DNA from: Actinocorallia sp. API 0066
GTDB taxonomy: Bacteria > Actinomycetota > Actinomycetes > Streptosporangiales > Streptosporangiaceae
Length of the DNA stretch: 64,000 bases
Assembly: GCF_020991275.1 (NCBI RefSeq)
Contig: NZ_JAJLQY010000006.1
Location: forward strand, 415,187 to 479,186
Direction of reading: 5' to 3'
Below are positions 30,698 through 39,308 of this stretch, piece after piece (the stretch's first letter is position 1; every line of letters starts with the position of its first letter). The position numbers were made by a program, and so were the translations under genes. The notes under the pieces are model-generated. The model saw nothing but the letters and a program-made list of their open reading frames with translations, searched no databases and was not told the origin of the DNA.

Positions 30698-30721
30698 GCT
30701 CCCCCCGAAAGGACCCCCGCT

Positions 30722-31636
30722 TTGAGTCTCACCCTCGACTCGGCCCCGACGACCGCCCCCACCCGGCGCGGCCTCGCCCGCGGGCTGCTGCGGACCGCAC
30801 GGCCCAAGCAGTGGACCAAGAACGTGCTCGTGCTGGCCGCGCCCGTCGCGGGCGGCCGCATCCTGGAGGCCGCGGTCCTCGGCCACACCGCCGTGGTGTT
30901 CGTCCTGTTCTGCTGCGCCGCGTCCGGCATCTACCTGCTCAACGACGCGATGGACGCCGAAGCCGACCGGGCGCACCCCGTCAAGCGGTTCCGTCCGGTG
31001 GCGTCGGGCGAGGTGCCCGTCGCCGTCGCGTACGCCGCGGGCATCGGCCTCTCGCTCGTCGCCGTGGTGGGCGGGGCGCTGCTGCTCAACGGCACGACGG
31101 CGCTGCTGCTGGCCGTCTACTCGGCGATCCAGATCGCCTACTGCGTGAAGCTCAAGCACGTCGCGGTGCTGGACATCGCCGTCGTCGCGTCCGGGTTCCT
31201 CATGCGCGGCCTCGCGGGCGGCACCGCCTCCGCGATCACCCCGTCGCAGTGGTTCCTCATCACCGTCGGGTTCGGCTCGCTGTTCGTCGTCGGCGCCAAG
31301 CGCGCGTCCGAGCTCGCCAAGCTGGGCGAGGACGCCAAGCACACCCGCAAGCTGCTGAGCGAGTACAGCGAGAGCTACCTGCGCTTCGTGTGGCAGGGCG
31401 CGGCGGCGCTGATGATGCTGTCCTACTGCCTGTGGGCGCTGGAGCCCGACGGCAGCACGCTCGGCCAGCTCCGGATGCTGTCGATCGTGCCGATGACGCT
31501 CGCCGTCCTGCGGTACGCGCTGATCGTCGACAGGGGCGAGGGCGGCGCGCCCGAGGACGTCCTGCTCGGCGACAGGGTGATGCTCGCGCTGGGCGGCGCC
31601 TGGGCCGTGATCTACGGCACCTCGGTCTTCCTCTGA
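30722..31636 (+). CDS. Decaprenyl-phosphate phosphoribosyltransferase (UbiA family)
   Basis: 304 aa from TTG 30722, AAAGGA upstream. It moves phosphoribose from PRPP to decaprenyl phosphate, the first step to the arabinose donor DPA, at the inner membrane. RTARPKQWTKNVLVLAAP and NDAMDAEADRAHPVKRFRPVASG (in two parts) match the Rv3806c-type enzyme rather than quinone prenyltransferases; the second holds the Asp-rich metal site. YSAIQIAYCVKLKHVAVLDI follows. About eight helices. Cotranscribed with the GT-C gene. Confidence 0.9.
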   Translation: MSLTLDSAPTTAPTRRGLARGLLRTARPKQWTKNVLVLAAPVAGGRILEAAVLGHTAVVFVLFCCAASGIYLLNDAMDAEADRAHPVKRFRPVASGEVPVAVAYAAGIGLSLVAVVGGALLLNGTTALLLAVYSAIQIAYCVKLKHVAVLDIAVVASGFLMRGLAGGTASAITPSQWFLITVGFGSLFVVGAKRASELAKLGEDAKHTRKLLSEYSESYLRFVWQGAAALMMLSYCLWALEPDGSTLGQLRMLSIVPMTLAVLRYALIVDRGEGGAPEDVLLGDRVMLALGGAWAVIYGTSVFL

Positions 31637-31656
31637 GCCCTCCCCCGGGACGCGCG

Positions 31657-31688
31657 GGCCGCCCCGGCCGTCAGGGACCGGGGCGGCC
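31657..31688. terminator. Hairpin between convergent genes
   Basis: GGCCGCCCCGG (31657-31667) pairs perfectly with CCGGGGCGGCC (31678-31688), between the DPPR synthase and the molybdenum hydroxylase operon. Confidence 0.75.
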
Positions 31689-31717
31689 TCCAGAGCCGCC
31701 CAGACGGCTCAGGCGGC

Positions 31718-33916
31718 TCAGAGCAGCGCGTCGAGGGTGAGGGGCAGGGACCGCAGCCGCCGCCCCGTGGCGTGGTGCACGGCGTTGGCGACGGCGGCGG
31801 CGATCCCGACGAGCCCGATCTCGCCGACGCCCTTGGTGCCGAGCGGGGTCGCGGTGTCGGGGCCGCCGACGAACACCACCTCCATGTCGGGCACGTCGGC
31901 GTTGACCGGGATCAGGTAGTCGCCGAACGTGGCGTTCGCTATCCGGCCTGTGCCTTCGTCGGTGACGGTCTCCTCGAAGAGGGCCTGGCCGATGCCGCCG
32001 ACCGTGCCGCCGACGATCTGGCTCGTCGCGGTCTTGGCGTTGAGGACGCGGCCGCCGTCGATCACCGAGACGACCCGGGCGACCCGGATCACCCCGAGGT
32101 CGGCGTCCACCCTGACCTCGACGAACCTCGCGCCGAACGCCCCGGCCCAGGCCGTCGTGTCCGGGGTGGGCGGGGTGCTGCGGCCGTCGGCGCTCAGCTC
32201 GGCCAGGTCGTGCCGGGCCAGGATCGCGGTGTACGCCTCGCCGCTCCCGGGGTCGCCCGCCCTGTGGATCCCTCCGCCGCCCGCCTCCACCTCGTCCAGG
32301 GTGAGGCCGCGTAGGGGCGACTCCGGATCGTCCGCGACGACGTCGAGGAACGCCTGGAGGAGCTGGCGGCACGCGGACCGGACGGCGTTGCCCAGCGCGC
32401 CCGTCAGGCCCGAGCCCCCGGCCTGCGGGGAGTACGGCATGTCGGTGTCGCCCAGATCGAACCGCACCCGTGCGACGTCGAGGCCGAGCAGTTCGGCGGC
32501 GAGCTGCGTCATCACGGTGTAGGTGCCCGTGCCGATGTCGGTCGCGGCGCTGCGGACAAAGGCCGACCCGTCGTGCTGCAGCGACGCGCGCGCCTGGCAC
32601 GGCACCTGGTAGGGCGGATAGGACGCCCCGGCAAGGCCGTAGCCGACGCGCCAGTGGCCGTCCCGCATCGAGCCGGGCTCCGGGGTGCGGCGCGACCAGC
32701 CGAACAGCTCGGCGCCCCGCGCGAAGCACTCGCGCAGCGCGTTGCTCGACCAGGGCAGGCCGGTCAGCGGGTCCGTCCCGGCGAAGTTGCGCAACCGGAG
32801 GTCGAGCGGGTCGATGCCCAGGTCGACGGCCAGCTCGTCCATCGCGCTCTCCAGGGCGAAGTTGCCCTGCGCCTCGGTGGGCGCCCGCATCGAGCCGGGG
32901 CACGGGATGTTCAGCCTGACCTGCCTGTCGCGGGTCATCACGTTCGGGCAGGCGTAGGCGCGCGCCGACGTGTGCGAGACCGCCTCGAAGTTGTCGTCCT
33001 CCAGCGCGACGGGCGCGATCGCCTCGTGCGCGAGGGCGGTGAGACGGCCGTCGCGGGTCGCGCCGATCCTGATCCGCTGGATGCTCTCCGGCCGGTACCC
33101 GACCCCGGTGAACATCTCCGGACGGGTCAGGACGAGCTTCACCGGGCGTCCCGTCTCGCGGGCCGCGAGGACGGCGAGGATCACGTGCTGCCACGCGCGC
33201 AGCCCGGCGCCGAACCCTCCGCCGACGTAAGGGGCGAGGACCCGGATCCGTGACTCGGGCACCCCGAACGTCTCGGCGAGGCTCATCCTCACGCCGTGCG
33301 GCCACTGGGTGGCGTCGTGCACCGTCAGGGAGCCGTCGCCGTGCCACACCGCGACGGTGCTCATCAGGCCGAGCGGGTTGTTCGTGTTGTCCGGTGTCGC
33401 GTAGGTCTCGTCTATCACCACGTCGGCTTCGGCCAGCCCGGCTTCGAGGTCGCCCCTGTCGACGTCCATGCCCCACGGGTCGTCCTCCACCTCGGCGCGC
33501 GGATCGCCGATGTCGAGCATCGGCACGTCCTCGGCGTACTCGACGGCGACGAGGGAGGCGGCGTGCCTGGCCTGCTCGGCCGTGTCCGCGACCACGACGG
33601 CGACGTACTGGCCGTAGTGCAGGATCCGGTCGTCCTGGAGCGGGGCGGGCGGCGAGATCCCGAGCAGCGTCACCGGGCCACGGCGCAGCCTGGGCGCGTC
33701 CAGGGCGGTGACGACGGCGATGACGCCCTCGGCCGCGCGCGCCTCGGCGGTGTCGATCGCGGTGACCCGTCCGGCGGCGATCGTCGCGCGGACGGGAGCG
33801 GCGTGGGCCAGGCCCGGATAGGAGACGTCATTGGGGTAGAGCGCGGCTCCCGTGACCTTCAGGGGCGCTTCGACGCGGTCCAGGGCGGCGCCGATCCTTG
33901 GTGCGGTGATCGTCAT
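31718..33916 (-). CDS. Molybdopterin-binding large subunit, xanthine dehydrogenase/aldehyde oxidoreductase family
   Basis: 732 aa from ATG 33916, overlapping the FAD-subunit stop by 1 nt (TGATG). It carries the Mo-cofactor and hydroxylates an aldehyde or N-heterocycle. Blocks seen: VEAPLKVTGAALYPND at the start, RVLAPYVGGGFGAGL, NIPCPGSMRAPTEAQGNFALES, and TKGVGEIGLVG with the catalytic Glu. The closest known architecture is periplasmic/cytosolic PaoABC (YagTSR) aldehyde dehydrogenase, whose subunit lengths are matched here. Substrate cannot be read from sequence. Confidence 0.9.
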   Translation of the reverse strand: MTITAPRIGAALDRVEAPLKVTGAALYPNDVSYPGLAHAAPVRATIAAGRVTAIDTAEARAAEGVIAVVTALDAPRLRRGPVTLLGISPPAPLQDDRILHYGQYVAVVVADTAEQARHAASLVAVEYAEDVPMLDIGDPRAEVEDDPWGMDVDRGDLEAGLAEADVVIDETYATPDNTNNPLGLMSTVAVWHGDGSLTVHDATQWPHGVRMSLAETFGVPESRIRVLAPYVGGGFGAGLRAWQHVILAVLAARETGRPVKLVLTRPEMFTGVGYRPESIQRIRIGATRDGRLTALAHEAIAPVALEDDNFEAVSHTSARAYACPNVMTRDRQVRLNIPCPGSMRAPTEAQGNFALESAMDELAVDLGIDPLDLRLRNFAGTDPLTGLPWSSNALRECFARGAELFGWSRRTPEPGSMRDGHWRVGYGLAGASYPPYQVPCQARASLQHDGSAFVRSAATDIGTGTYTVMTQLAAELLGLDVARVRFDLGDTDMPYSPQAGGSGLTGALGNAVRSACRQLLQAFLDVVADDPESPLRGLTLDEVEAGGGGIHRAGDPGSGEAYTAILARHDLAELSADGRSTPPTPDTTAWAGAFGARFVEVRVDADLGVIRVARVVSVIDGGRVLNAKTATSQIVGGTVGGIGQALFEETVTDEGTGRIANATFGDYLIPVNADVPDMEVVFVGGPDTATPLGTKGVGEIGLVGIAAAVANAVHHATGRRLRSLPLTLDALL

Positions 33917-34902
33917 CACGGTGCTCCCGTCACGGTCTCCAGGGCGCGGATCAGGGTGCGCTTGGCGAGTTCCACCTTGAACGCGGTGCCGGGCAGCGGC
34001 CTCGCCCCGGCCAGGGTGACCTCGGCGGCCTCGCGGAAGGCGTCACGGCCCACGGTGGCGCCGCGCAGCACGTCCTCGGCGTCCCAGGCGCGCCACGGGA
34101 CGGTGCCGACGCCGCCGAGCGCGACCCGCGCCCCGGTGATCGTCGTGCCGTCCAGCTCGACGGCGACGGCCGCCGACGTCAGCGCGAACTCGTAGGACGC
34201 GCGGTCGCGGACCTTCAGGTAGTGCGTCCTGGTCCGTTCGGCCGGGAGCGGGATCTCCACCGCGGTGATCAGCTCGCCCCGGCGGAGCACGTTCTCCACG
34301 TCCGGGGTGTCGCCGGGCGGGAGGTAGAAGCCGGTGAGCGGAACGGTGCGGGTGCCGTCCGTGCCTCGCGTGTGCACGAGCGCGTCGAGGGCGATGAGCG
34401 GGACGGCGACATCCGAGGCGTGCAGGGCGACGCAGTGCGGGCTGGTGCCCAGGATCGCGTGCATGCGCTGGACGCCGTCGATCGCGGCGCAGCCCGAACC
34501 CCGCTCGCGCTTGTTGCAGGCGGCGACCGACGGGTCCCGGAAGTAGCGGCAGCGGGCCCGCTGGAGCAGGTTGCCGCCGATCGTCGCCATGTTCCTGAGC
34601 TGGACCGACGCGCCCGCCAACAGCGCCTCCCTGACGAACGGGACCCTGACGGCGACCGTCGGATCGGCGGCGAGCTCCTCCATCGTGGTGAGCGCGCCGA
34701 CCCGGATCGTGGTGCCCGTCCTGGCGATCCCGCGCAGCGGCAGCCGCGTGATGTCCACGAGTTTCTCGGGGCTCAGCACGCCGTCCTTCATCAGGTCGAG
34801 CTGGGTGGTGCCGCCCGCGAGGAACGCCGCCCCCGGATCGGCGCTGACGACCCCCACGGCCTCGACCGGATCGACGGCCCTCACATACGTGAACGGACCC
34901 AT
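33916..34902 (-). CDS. FAD-binding subunit with extra Fe-S cysteines, PaoB/YagS type
   Basis: 328 aa. FAD motifs FLAGGTTQLDLMKDG and ATIGGNLLQRARCRYF. Between them lies a four-Cys set (C in RARCRYF, AACNKRERGSGC and SPHC) that in PaoB holds a 4Fe-4S cluster beside the flavin; ordinary CoxM subunits lack it. It carries electrons between the 2Fe-2S subunit and the acceptor. Both ends overlap neighbours by 1 nt. Confidence 0.9.
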   Translation of the reverse strand: MGPFTYVRAVDPVEAVGVVSADPGAAFLAGGTTQLDLMKDGVLSPEKLVDITRLPLRGIARTGTTIRVGALTTMEELAADPTVAVRVPFVREALLAGASVQLRNMATIGGNLLQRARCRYFRDPSVAACNKRERGSGCAAIDGVQRMHAILGTSPHCVALHASDVAVPLIALDALVHTRGTDGTRTVPLTGFYLPPGDTPDVENVLRRGELITAVEIPLPAERTRTHYLKVRDRASYEFALTSAAVAVELDGTTITGARVALGGVGTVPWRAWDAEDVLRGATVGRDAFREAAEVTLAGARPLPGTAFKVELAKRTLIRALETVTGAP

Positions 34903-35408
34903 CAGCCGACCTCCCCGCCCGCGGCGTCCACGATCGCGTCACGGATGCGCGGATAGGCGCCGCACCGGCACAGGTTGCCGCTCATGAACTCGGCGATCTC
35001 CTCGCGCGTCCCGGCCCGCCCCTCACCGATCAGCGCGATCGCCGACATGATCTGCCCCGGCGTGCAGTACCCGCACTGGAACGCGTCGTGCCTGACGAAC
35101 GCGTCCTGCACCGCCCCGGCCTCCCCCACCCCGGCCACCCCCTCAACGGTCGTCACCTCCCGCCCGTCACACTGCGCCACGAGCATCAGACACGCCACCA
35201 CCCTCTTCCCGTCCACCAACACCGTGCACGCCCCACACGCCCCCTGATCACACCCCTTCTTCACCCCGGTAAGCCCGAGCTCGTCCCGAAGCCAGTCCAA
35301 CAACGTCACCCGCCCCTCCACCCCCACCCGCCTCCGCACCCCGTTCACCCCGAACTCCACACCCACCGAAGCCCCCAGCCTGGACAGCGCTTCCTCCCGT
35401 GTCTTCAT
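34902..35408 (-). CDS. 2Fe-2S subunit of the molybdenum hydroxylase
   Basis: 168 aa. Plant-type 2Fe-2S loop KKGCDQGACGACTVLVDGKR plus CL; second cluster domain FQCGYCTPGQIMSA and SGNLCRCGAYPRI. First gene of the three-gene operon. No Tat signal is seen at the N-terminus (MKTREEALSRLGASVG), which favours a cytosolic enzyme, unlike E. coli PaoA. Confidence 0.92.
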   Translation of the reverse strand: MKTREEALSRLGASVGVEFGVNGVRRRVGVEGRVTLLDWLRDELGLTGVKKGCDQGACGACTVLVDGKRVVACLMLVAQCDGREVTTVEGVAGVGEAGAVQDAFVRHDAFQCGYCTPGQIMSAIALIGEGRAGTREEIAEFMSGNLCRCGAYPRIRDAIVDAAGGEVG

Positions 35409-35668
35409 CGAACCCCACCCCTCCCTGTCCCCGGCGAATCCTCTTCCTCCCCTACCCCAACCCCACCCTCACGAACTTCTCAAACACCTACGGACCATTA
35501 CATATAGCCCACGCAACCCCCGACCCAATGGCCGACCAAATCCGGCCACATGACCCTCCCCACACTTCACCACCGAGAATCTCACGCCAGGGTGTGATAG
35601 GAATCGGTAGCACAAAATTCGACCCACCAATTCACGAGTCTGGACATCGGGTAAATCGAGGAGCCTCC
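35409..35668. other. 260-bp AT-richer divergent promoter region
   Basis: Noticeably lower GC than the surroundings, with TTACATATAGCC near 35499 that on the minus strand gives a -10-like TATATGTAAT for the Fe-S subunit gene. The long plus frame here lacks starts and sites and is not called. The right end holds GAGGAG for the secreted protein. Confidence 0.4.
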
Positions 35669-36109
35669 TTGTTCGCCAAAAGATTCGTCACGGGTTTTCT
35701 GCTGACCGTCGGAGCGTTCGCCATCGGCATGGGTTCCGCCTACGCGGCCTCAGAAGATGAGCGAGGCAAGGGCGGAACCCTCAAGCACGCAACGACAGGG
35801 GCCGACTTCAAAGGCTCCTGGAAGTGGGACGACAAGATCAAGGTCAAGCTCGCGGGAGGCACCAAGACCTACCGAGGGGTCCGCTACTGGGGGACGCTGA
35901 CTGACACGAACAAGGGCGATAAGCACAACGTCTACACCGAGGCCAACGGCACCTCACGGCCCAGGGTCTACGGGAAGCGCAACGGCAGCAAGTGGGTCTC
36001 CACCTACGAGACCAGCCGCAACGGCAAGACGGTGAGCTTCAAGGTGTGCCGCGATCGTGGAACCCTGCGCCCCGACAACTGTTCCAAGCAGCAGGTGCTT
36101 CGTCGCTGA
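35669..36109 (+). CDS. Small secreted protein of unknown function
   Basis: 146 aa from TTG 35669, GAGGAG 5 nt upstream. Signal peptide FAKRFVTGFLLTVGAFAIGMGSAYA with an AYA-A cleavage site. The mature 120 aa is Lys/Arg/Gly/Thr rich (KGSWKWDDKIKVKLAGGTKTYRG, split here as two strands) and ends KVCRDRG..DNCSKQQVLRR with two Cys that may form a disulfide. It looks like a small all-beta exported protein. GC and codon use are lower than its neighbours, which hints at recent arrival. Confidence 0.7.
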   Translation: MFAKRFVTGFLLTVGAFAIGMGSAYAASEDERGKGGTLKHATTGADFKGSWKWDDKIKVKLAGGTKTYRGVRYWGTLTDTNKGDKHNVYTEANGTSRPRVYGKRNGSKWVSTYETSRNGKTVSFKVCRDRGTLRPDNCSKQQVLRR

Positions 36110-36191
36110 CCTGGACGGCTCCGCGCCGGCGTCCGTCTGTTCCGACGGTCGCCGGCCCTGATTTTCGACGCACTGTCACTTCGCTTAGGGA

Positions 36192-36893
36192 ATGGTCCGG
36201 TTGCTCGGTGGGGACGCAGGGGTGTTGGTCGCCCGGGAATTGAGTCATGGGTATGGCGGGGAGCGGGTTCTGCGGGACGTGGGATTTGTGGTCGGGGCGG
36301 GGGAGGTCGTCGCCGTTCGGGGGCCGAGCGGGTCGGGGAAGTCGTCGTTGCTTTACTGTCTGGCCGGAGTTGTGGTGCCGGACGACGGTGCCGTGCTTTT
36401 CCAGGGGGAGGATCTGGCGCGGGCGTCGGACGAGCGGCGGAGCGCGGTGCGCGGGGAGCATTTTGGGTTTGTGCTCCAGTTCGGGGAACTCGTGCCGGAA
36501 CTGAGCCTGTTGGAGAACGTGGCGCTGCCGCTGCGGCTACGGAAGGTGCGGCGCGGGGCCGCCGAACGGGAGGCTGCCGCGGTGCTCGACCGGCTCGGCA
36601 TCGGCGAGTTGGGCGGACGGACAGCGGCCGAGGTCTCGGGCGGCCAGGCGCAGCGGGCGGCCGTCGCGCGGGCGCTGGTGCACCGCCCCTCGGTGGTCTT
36701 CGCCGACGAGCCGACCGGCGCACTCGACCAGGCGAGTGGGGAACTCGTCCTCGAAGCGCTGCTCGACCTCGCCCGGAGCCGGGGCAGCGCCGTCGTGATC
36801 GTCACGCACGACGCGGCCGTGGCGGAGCGGGCCGACCGGACGGTCTTCATGCGGGACGGCCGCGTCACCGAGCCCGAGCGGGAGAACCCGTGA
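36192..36893 (+). CDS. ABC transporter ATP-binding protein, MacB/LolD type
   Basis: 233 aa from ATG 36192; GTG 36222, with a better-spaced G-rich site, is an alternative. Walker A GPSGSGKSS, Q-loop VLQFGELVPELSLLENV, signature VSGGQAQR, Walker B VVFADEPTGALD and HDA switch His. DEPTGALD is typical of the MacB/LolD/FtsE class that drives mechanotransmission across the membrane rather than substrate passage. It overlaps the permease by 4 nt. Confidence 0.92.
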   Translation: MVRLLGGDAGVLVARELSHGYGGERVLRDVGFVVGAGEVVAVRGPSGSGKSSLLYCLAGVVVPDDGAVLFQGEDLARASDERRSAVRGEHFGFVLQFGELVPELSLLENVALPLRLRKVRRGAAEREAAAVLDRLGIGELGGRTAAEVSGGQAQRAAVARALVHRPSVVFADEPTGALDQASGELVLEALLDLARSRGSAVVIVTHDAAVAERADRTVFMRDGRVTEPERENP

Positions 36894-39187
36894 CGGAACT
36901 GGGGATCGGCCTGCGCCTGCTGCGCGGCGCAGGCCGGGCGGGATGGCTGCGGCTCGCCCTGATGTCGTTCGGCACGGCGCTCGGCGTCGCCTGCCTTGCC
37001 GCGATGCTGGGCGTGCCGGGACTCCTAGGCGCCGAGCAGGCCCGCAAGGAACAGCGGGTGCCCGTCGTCGCCGCGGACCCCGACGACGCGCGCGGCCTGC
37101 CGACGATCGCCGGGGAACTCGGCTCCTGGCGGGCGAGTCCGCTGACCCGGATGGCGATCGCCGCCGCCGGACAGGACGGCCCCGCGCCGCCGGGGCTGGC
37201 CCGGCTCCCCCGGCCCGGCGAGCTCTTCCTGTCTCCCCGGCTCGCGGCGGCTTACGCGGCCGACCCCGCGCTCCGCGCGTCCTTCACGGGCACGCCCGCC
37301 GGGATCGTCCAGGACGCCGGGCTGGCCTCCCCCGACGAGCTGCTCGCCTACGAGGGCGTGGCACGGCACAAGGCCGACGCCGACGCGGAGCCGTTCACCG
37401 GCTTCGGCGTCCCAGGCGCGGCCGGGGCGGGCATGGACCCGGCCGAGGTGCGGCTGATCTCCTTGGCGGTGGCGCTGCTGGTCCTCGTTCCGACCGGCGT
37501 CTTCCTCTGGGTGTGCACCCGGCTGTCGGCGGCGACCCGGGCGCGGCGGCTCGCCGCGCTGCGGCTGCTCGGCATGAGCGTCCGGCAGGTGCGCCGCGTC
37601 TCGGCGGTGGAGTCGCTCGCCTACGCGGTGCCGGGCGCGTTCCTCGGGGTCGCGCTGTTCCTGGCGGCCGACCACGCCCTCGCCCGCAGCGGGCTGCCCG
37701 GGGTGCGGTGGTTCCCCGAGGACTTCCACCCCTCGCCGCTCGCGCTGACCGTCTGCCTGCTCATGGTGCCGCTGCTGGCGGTGGCCGCCAACTTCGCGGG
37801 CACCCACCGGGCCCTCCTCGACCCGCTCGGCGTACGGCGGCAGGCGCCCACCCGGGCCCCGCGCCCGTGGACGACGCTGCCGCTCCTCCTCGGCGCGGGC
37901 GTGCTGGCCGGTTTCGTCGTGGTCGGCGCGCTGGGTCGGACGATGAGCGGGCAGGCGGCCGACCTCCTGCTCATCACCGGGATCCTGCTGACGGGCGCGG
38001 GCCTCGTCGCCGCGATCCCGCTGCTGACCGCGCACGCCGCAGAACTCCTGCACCGGCTCGGCGGCGGCCTCCCGAGCCTGCTGGCGACCCGACGGCTGCG
38101 GCACGACCCGGGCAACGCCCTGCGGGTGGTGGCCGGGCTCGTCGTCGCCGTGTTCGCCACCGGCGTCGCCCAGCACGTGATCACGCTCGTCCAGGCCACC
38201 GCCTCGCCGACGGGCAAGCACCGCGAATACCGCTTCTCCGCCTCCGGGGTGCCCGCGCCCGTCCGGGACACGCTGCGGACCCTGAGCGGGGTCACCGGGT
38301 CGGGGCTGCAACTCTGGGTGCCGCCCACCATCAATGACGAACCGCACCCGGAGCGCCCCGAGACATGGAACGTCGCGCACCTAGGGACCGGCGTCCTGGT
38401 AGGCACCTGCGCCGATCTCGCCGCCTTCTCCTCGTCCCCGCTGGACAGTTGCGCCGATGCCACCCCCTACCGGCTCGACTGGCGCTCACCCGGCGTGGTG
38501 ACGCCGCCGCCGGGTGAGCGCCTCTCCGTCCCCCTGGAGTCCGGCTCCCTGACGATCGCGGCTCCCGACCCCATCCTGCGCCTGACACCCAACGACGCCT
38601 CCCTCATGGGCACCGCGACGATCCTGCTGCCACCGTCCGCCTTGGACGGCCGCGCCCTCCCCGACGACGCCGAGATCTATCTCGCGTCCAGCCCCGACAG
38701 CTCCGTCGTCCAACGTGTCCTGCAAGGGCTGTCGGTGCTGCTACCCGGCACCGAGATCGAACTGGTCGGCGCGGATCTGGAGGCGCAGCAGCGCGCCGCA
38801 CTCATCGGCGTGCTGCTGTACGCCGGACTGGGCGCCGGCGGCCTGGTCGGCCTGTGTGCCTTTCTCATCGCCTCGGTCGACCGCGCGGTCGAACGCCGCC
38901 GTGACGTCGCCGCCCTGGTGCTCGTCGGGGTTCCGCTCCGGCTTCTCCGCGCCTCCCAACTGCTCCAGCTCGTCCTTCCCCTGGGCGTCGGCCTCCTCCT
39001 CGCCGTCATCACCGGCCAACTGGCCGGGTACGCCTACCTCGCGGGCGGCGGCGACGAGGAGTTGGCACGCCTCCAAGGCGCGCTCGTGGTCCTCGCGGCG
39101 GGCGCGCTCACCATTCTCGCCACCGCCCTCGCCTCCCTGCCCACGGTCGGCAGACGAGTGGACGTCGCCCTCCTCCACCGGGAGTGA
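36890..39187 (+). CDS. FtsX/MacB-like ABC permease
   Basis: 765 aa from GTG 36890. An N-terminal helix (RLALMSFGTALGVACLAAML) is followed by a 150-aa outer domain, a three-helix FtsX domain about 190-320, more helices to 420, a second outer domain of about 200 aa, and a last three-helix FtsX domain (ALIGVLLYAGLGAGGLVGLCAF onward). This two-FtsX-domain layout is usual for actinobacterial exporters of peptides or lipids. No two-component or substrate gene adjoins it, so cargo is unknown. A strong hairpin follows. Confidence 0.85.
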   Translation: MTELGIGLRLLRGAGRAGWLRLALMSFGTALGVACLAAMLGVPGLLGAEQARKEQRVPVVAADPDDARGLPTIAGELGSWRASPLTRMAIAAAGQDGPAPPGLARLPRPGELFLSPRLAAAYAADPALRASFTGTPAGIVQDAGLASPDELLAYEGVARHKADADAEPFTGFGVPGAAGAGMDPAEVRLISLAVALLVLVPTGVFLWVCTRLSAATRARRLAALRLLGMSVRQVRRVSAVESLAYAVPGAFLGVALFLAADHALARSGLPGVRWFPEDFHPSPLALTVCLLMVPLLAVAANFAGTHRALLDPLGVRRQAPTRAPRPWTTLPLLLGAGVLAGFVVVGALGRTMSGQAADLLLITGILLTGAGLVAAIPLLTAHAAELLHRLGGGLPSLLATRRLRHDPGNALRVVAGLVVAVFATGVAQHVITLVQATASPTGKHREYRFSASGVPAPVRDTLRTLSGVTGSGLQLWVPPTINDEPHPERPETWNVAHLGTGVLVGTCADLAAFSSSPLDSCADATPYRLDWRSPGVVTPPPGERLSVPLESGSLTIAAPDPILRLTPNDASLMGTATILLPPSALDGRALPDDAEIYLASSPDSSVVQRVLQGLSVLLPGTEIELVGADLEAQQRAALIGVLLYAGLGAGGLVGLCAFLIASVDRAVERRRDVAALVLVGVPLRLLRASQLLQLVLPLGVGLLLAVITGQLAGYAYLAGGGDEELARLQGALVVLAAGALTILATALASLPTVGRRVDVALLHRE

Positions 39188-39215
39188 TCGCGGGACGCCA
39201 CACCGGGCATCCAGC

Positions 39216-39245
39216 AGGCCCCCGGACTGAGGTGTCCGGGGGCCT
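39216..39245 (+). terminator. Strong hairpin after the ABC exporter
   Basis: AGGCCCCCGGAC (39216-39227) pairs perfectly with GTCCGGGGGCCT (39234-39245) around TGAGGT. Twelve pairs, 28 nt past the permease stop. Confidence 0.85.
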
Positions 39246-39251
39246 TGGGGG

Positions 39252-39308
39252 TCAGAGCGTGAGGACGATCTTGCCGAAGTGGGTGTGGGAGTCGAGGTGG
39301 GTCAGGGG
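39252..39308 (-). pseudogene. C-terminal relic of a zinc-type/quinone oxidoreductase
   Basis: Directly after the GH5 stop, in the same minus-strand frame, 18 codons read PLTHLDSHTHFGKIVLTL and then a TGA at 39252-39254. The ending HxGKIVLT(L/V) is the hallmark C-terminus of medium-chain NADPH:quinone/zinc-binding dehydrogenases. Everything upstream of it is missing and replaced by the GH5 gene. I read it as the stub of a gene that was cut when the mannanase arrived. Confidence 0.6.

Noticed and set aside
28241..31342. A 1033-codon minus frame opposite the GT-C and DPPR synthase genes
   Set aside because: Low-complexity Gly/Glu/Arg product without motifs, opposite two recognisable membrane enzymes with good ribosome binding sites.
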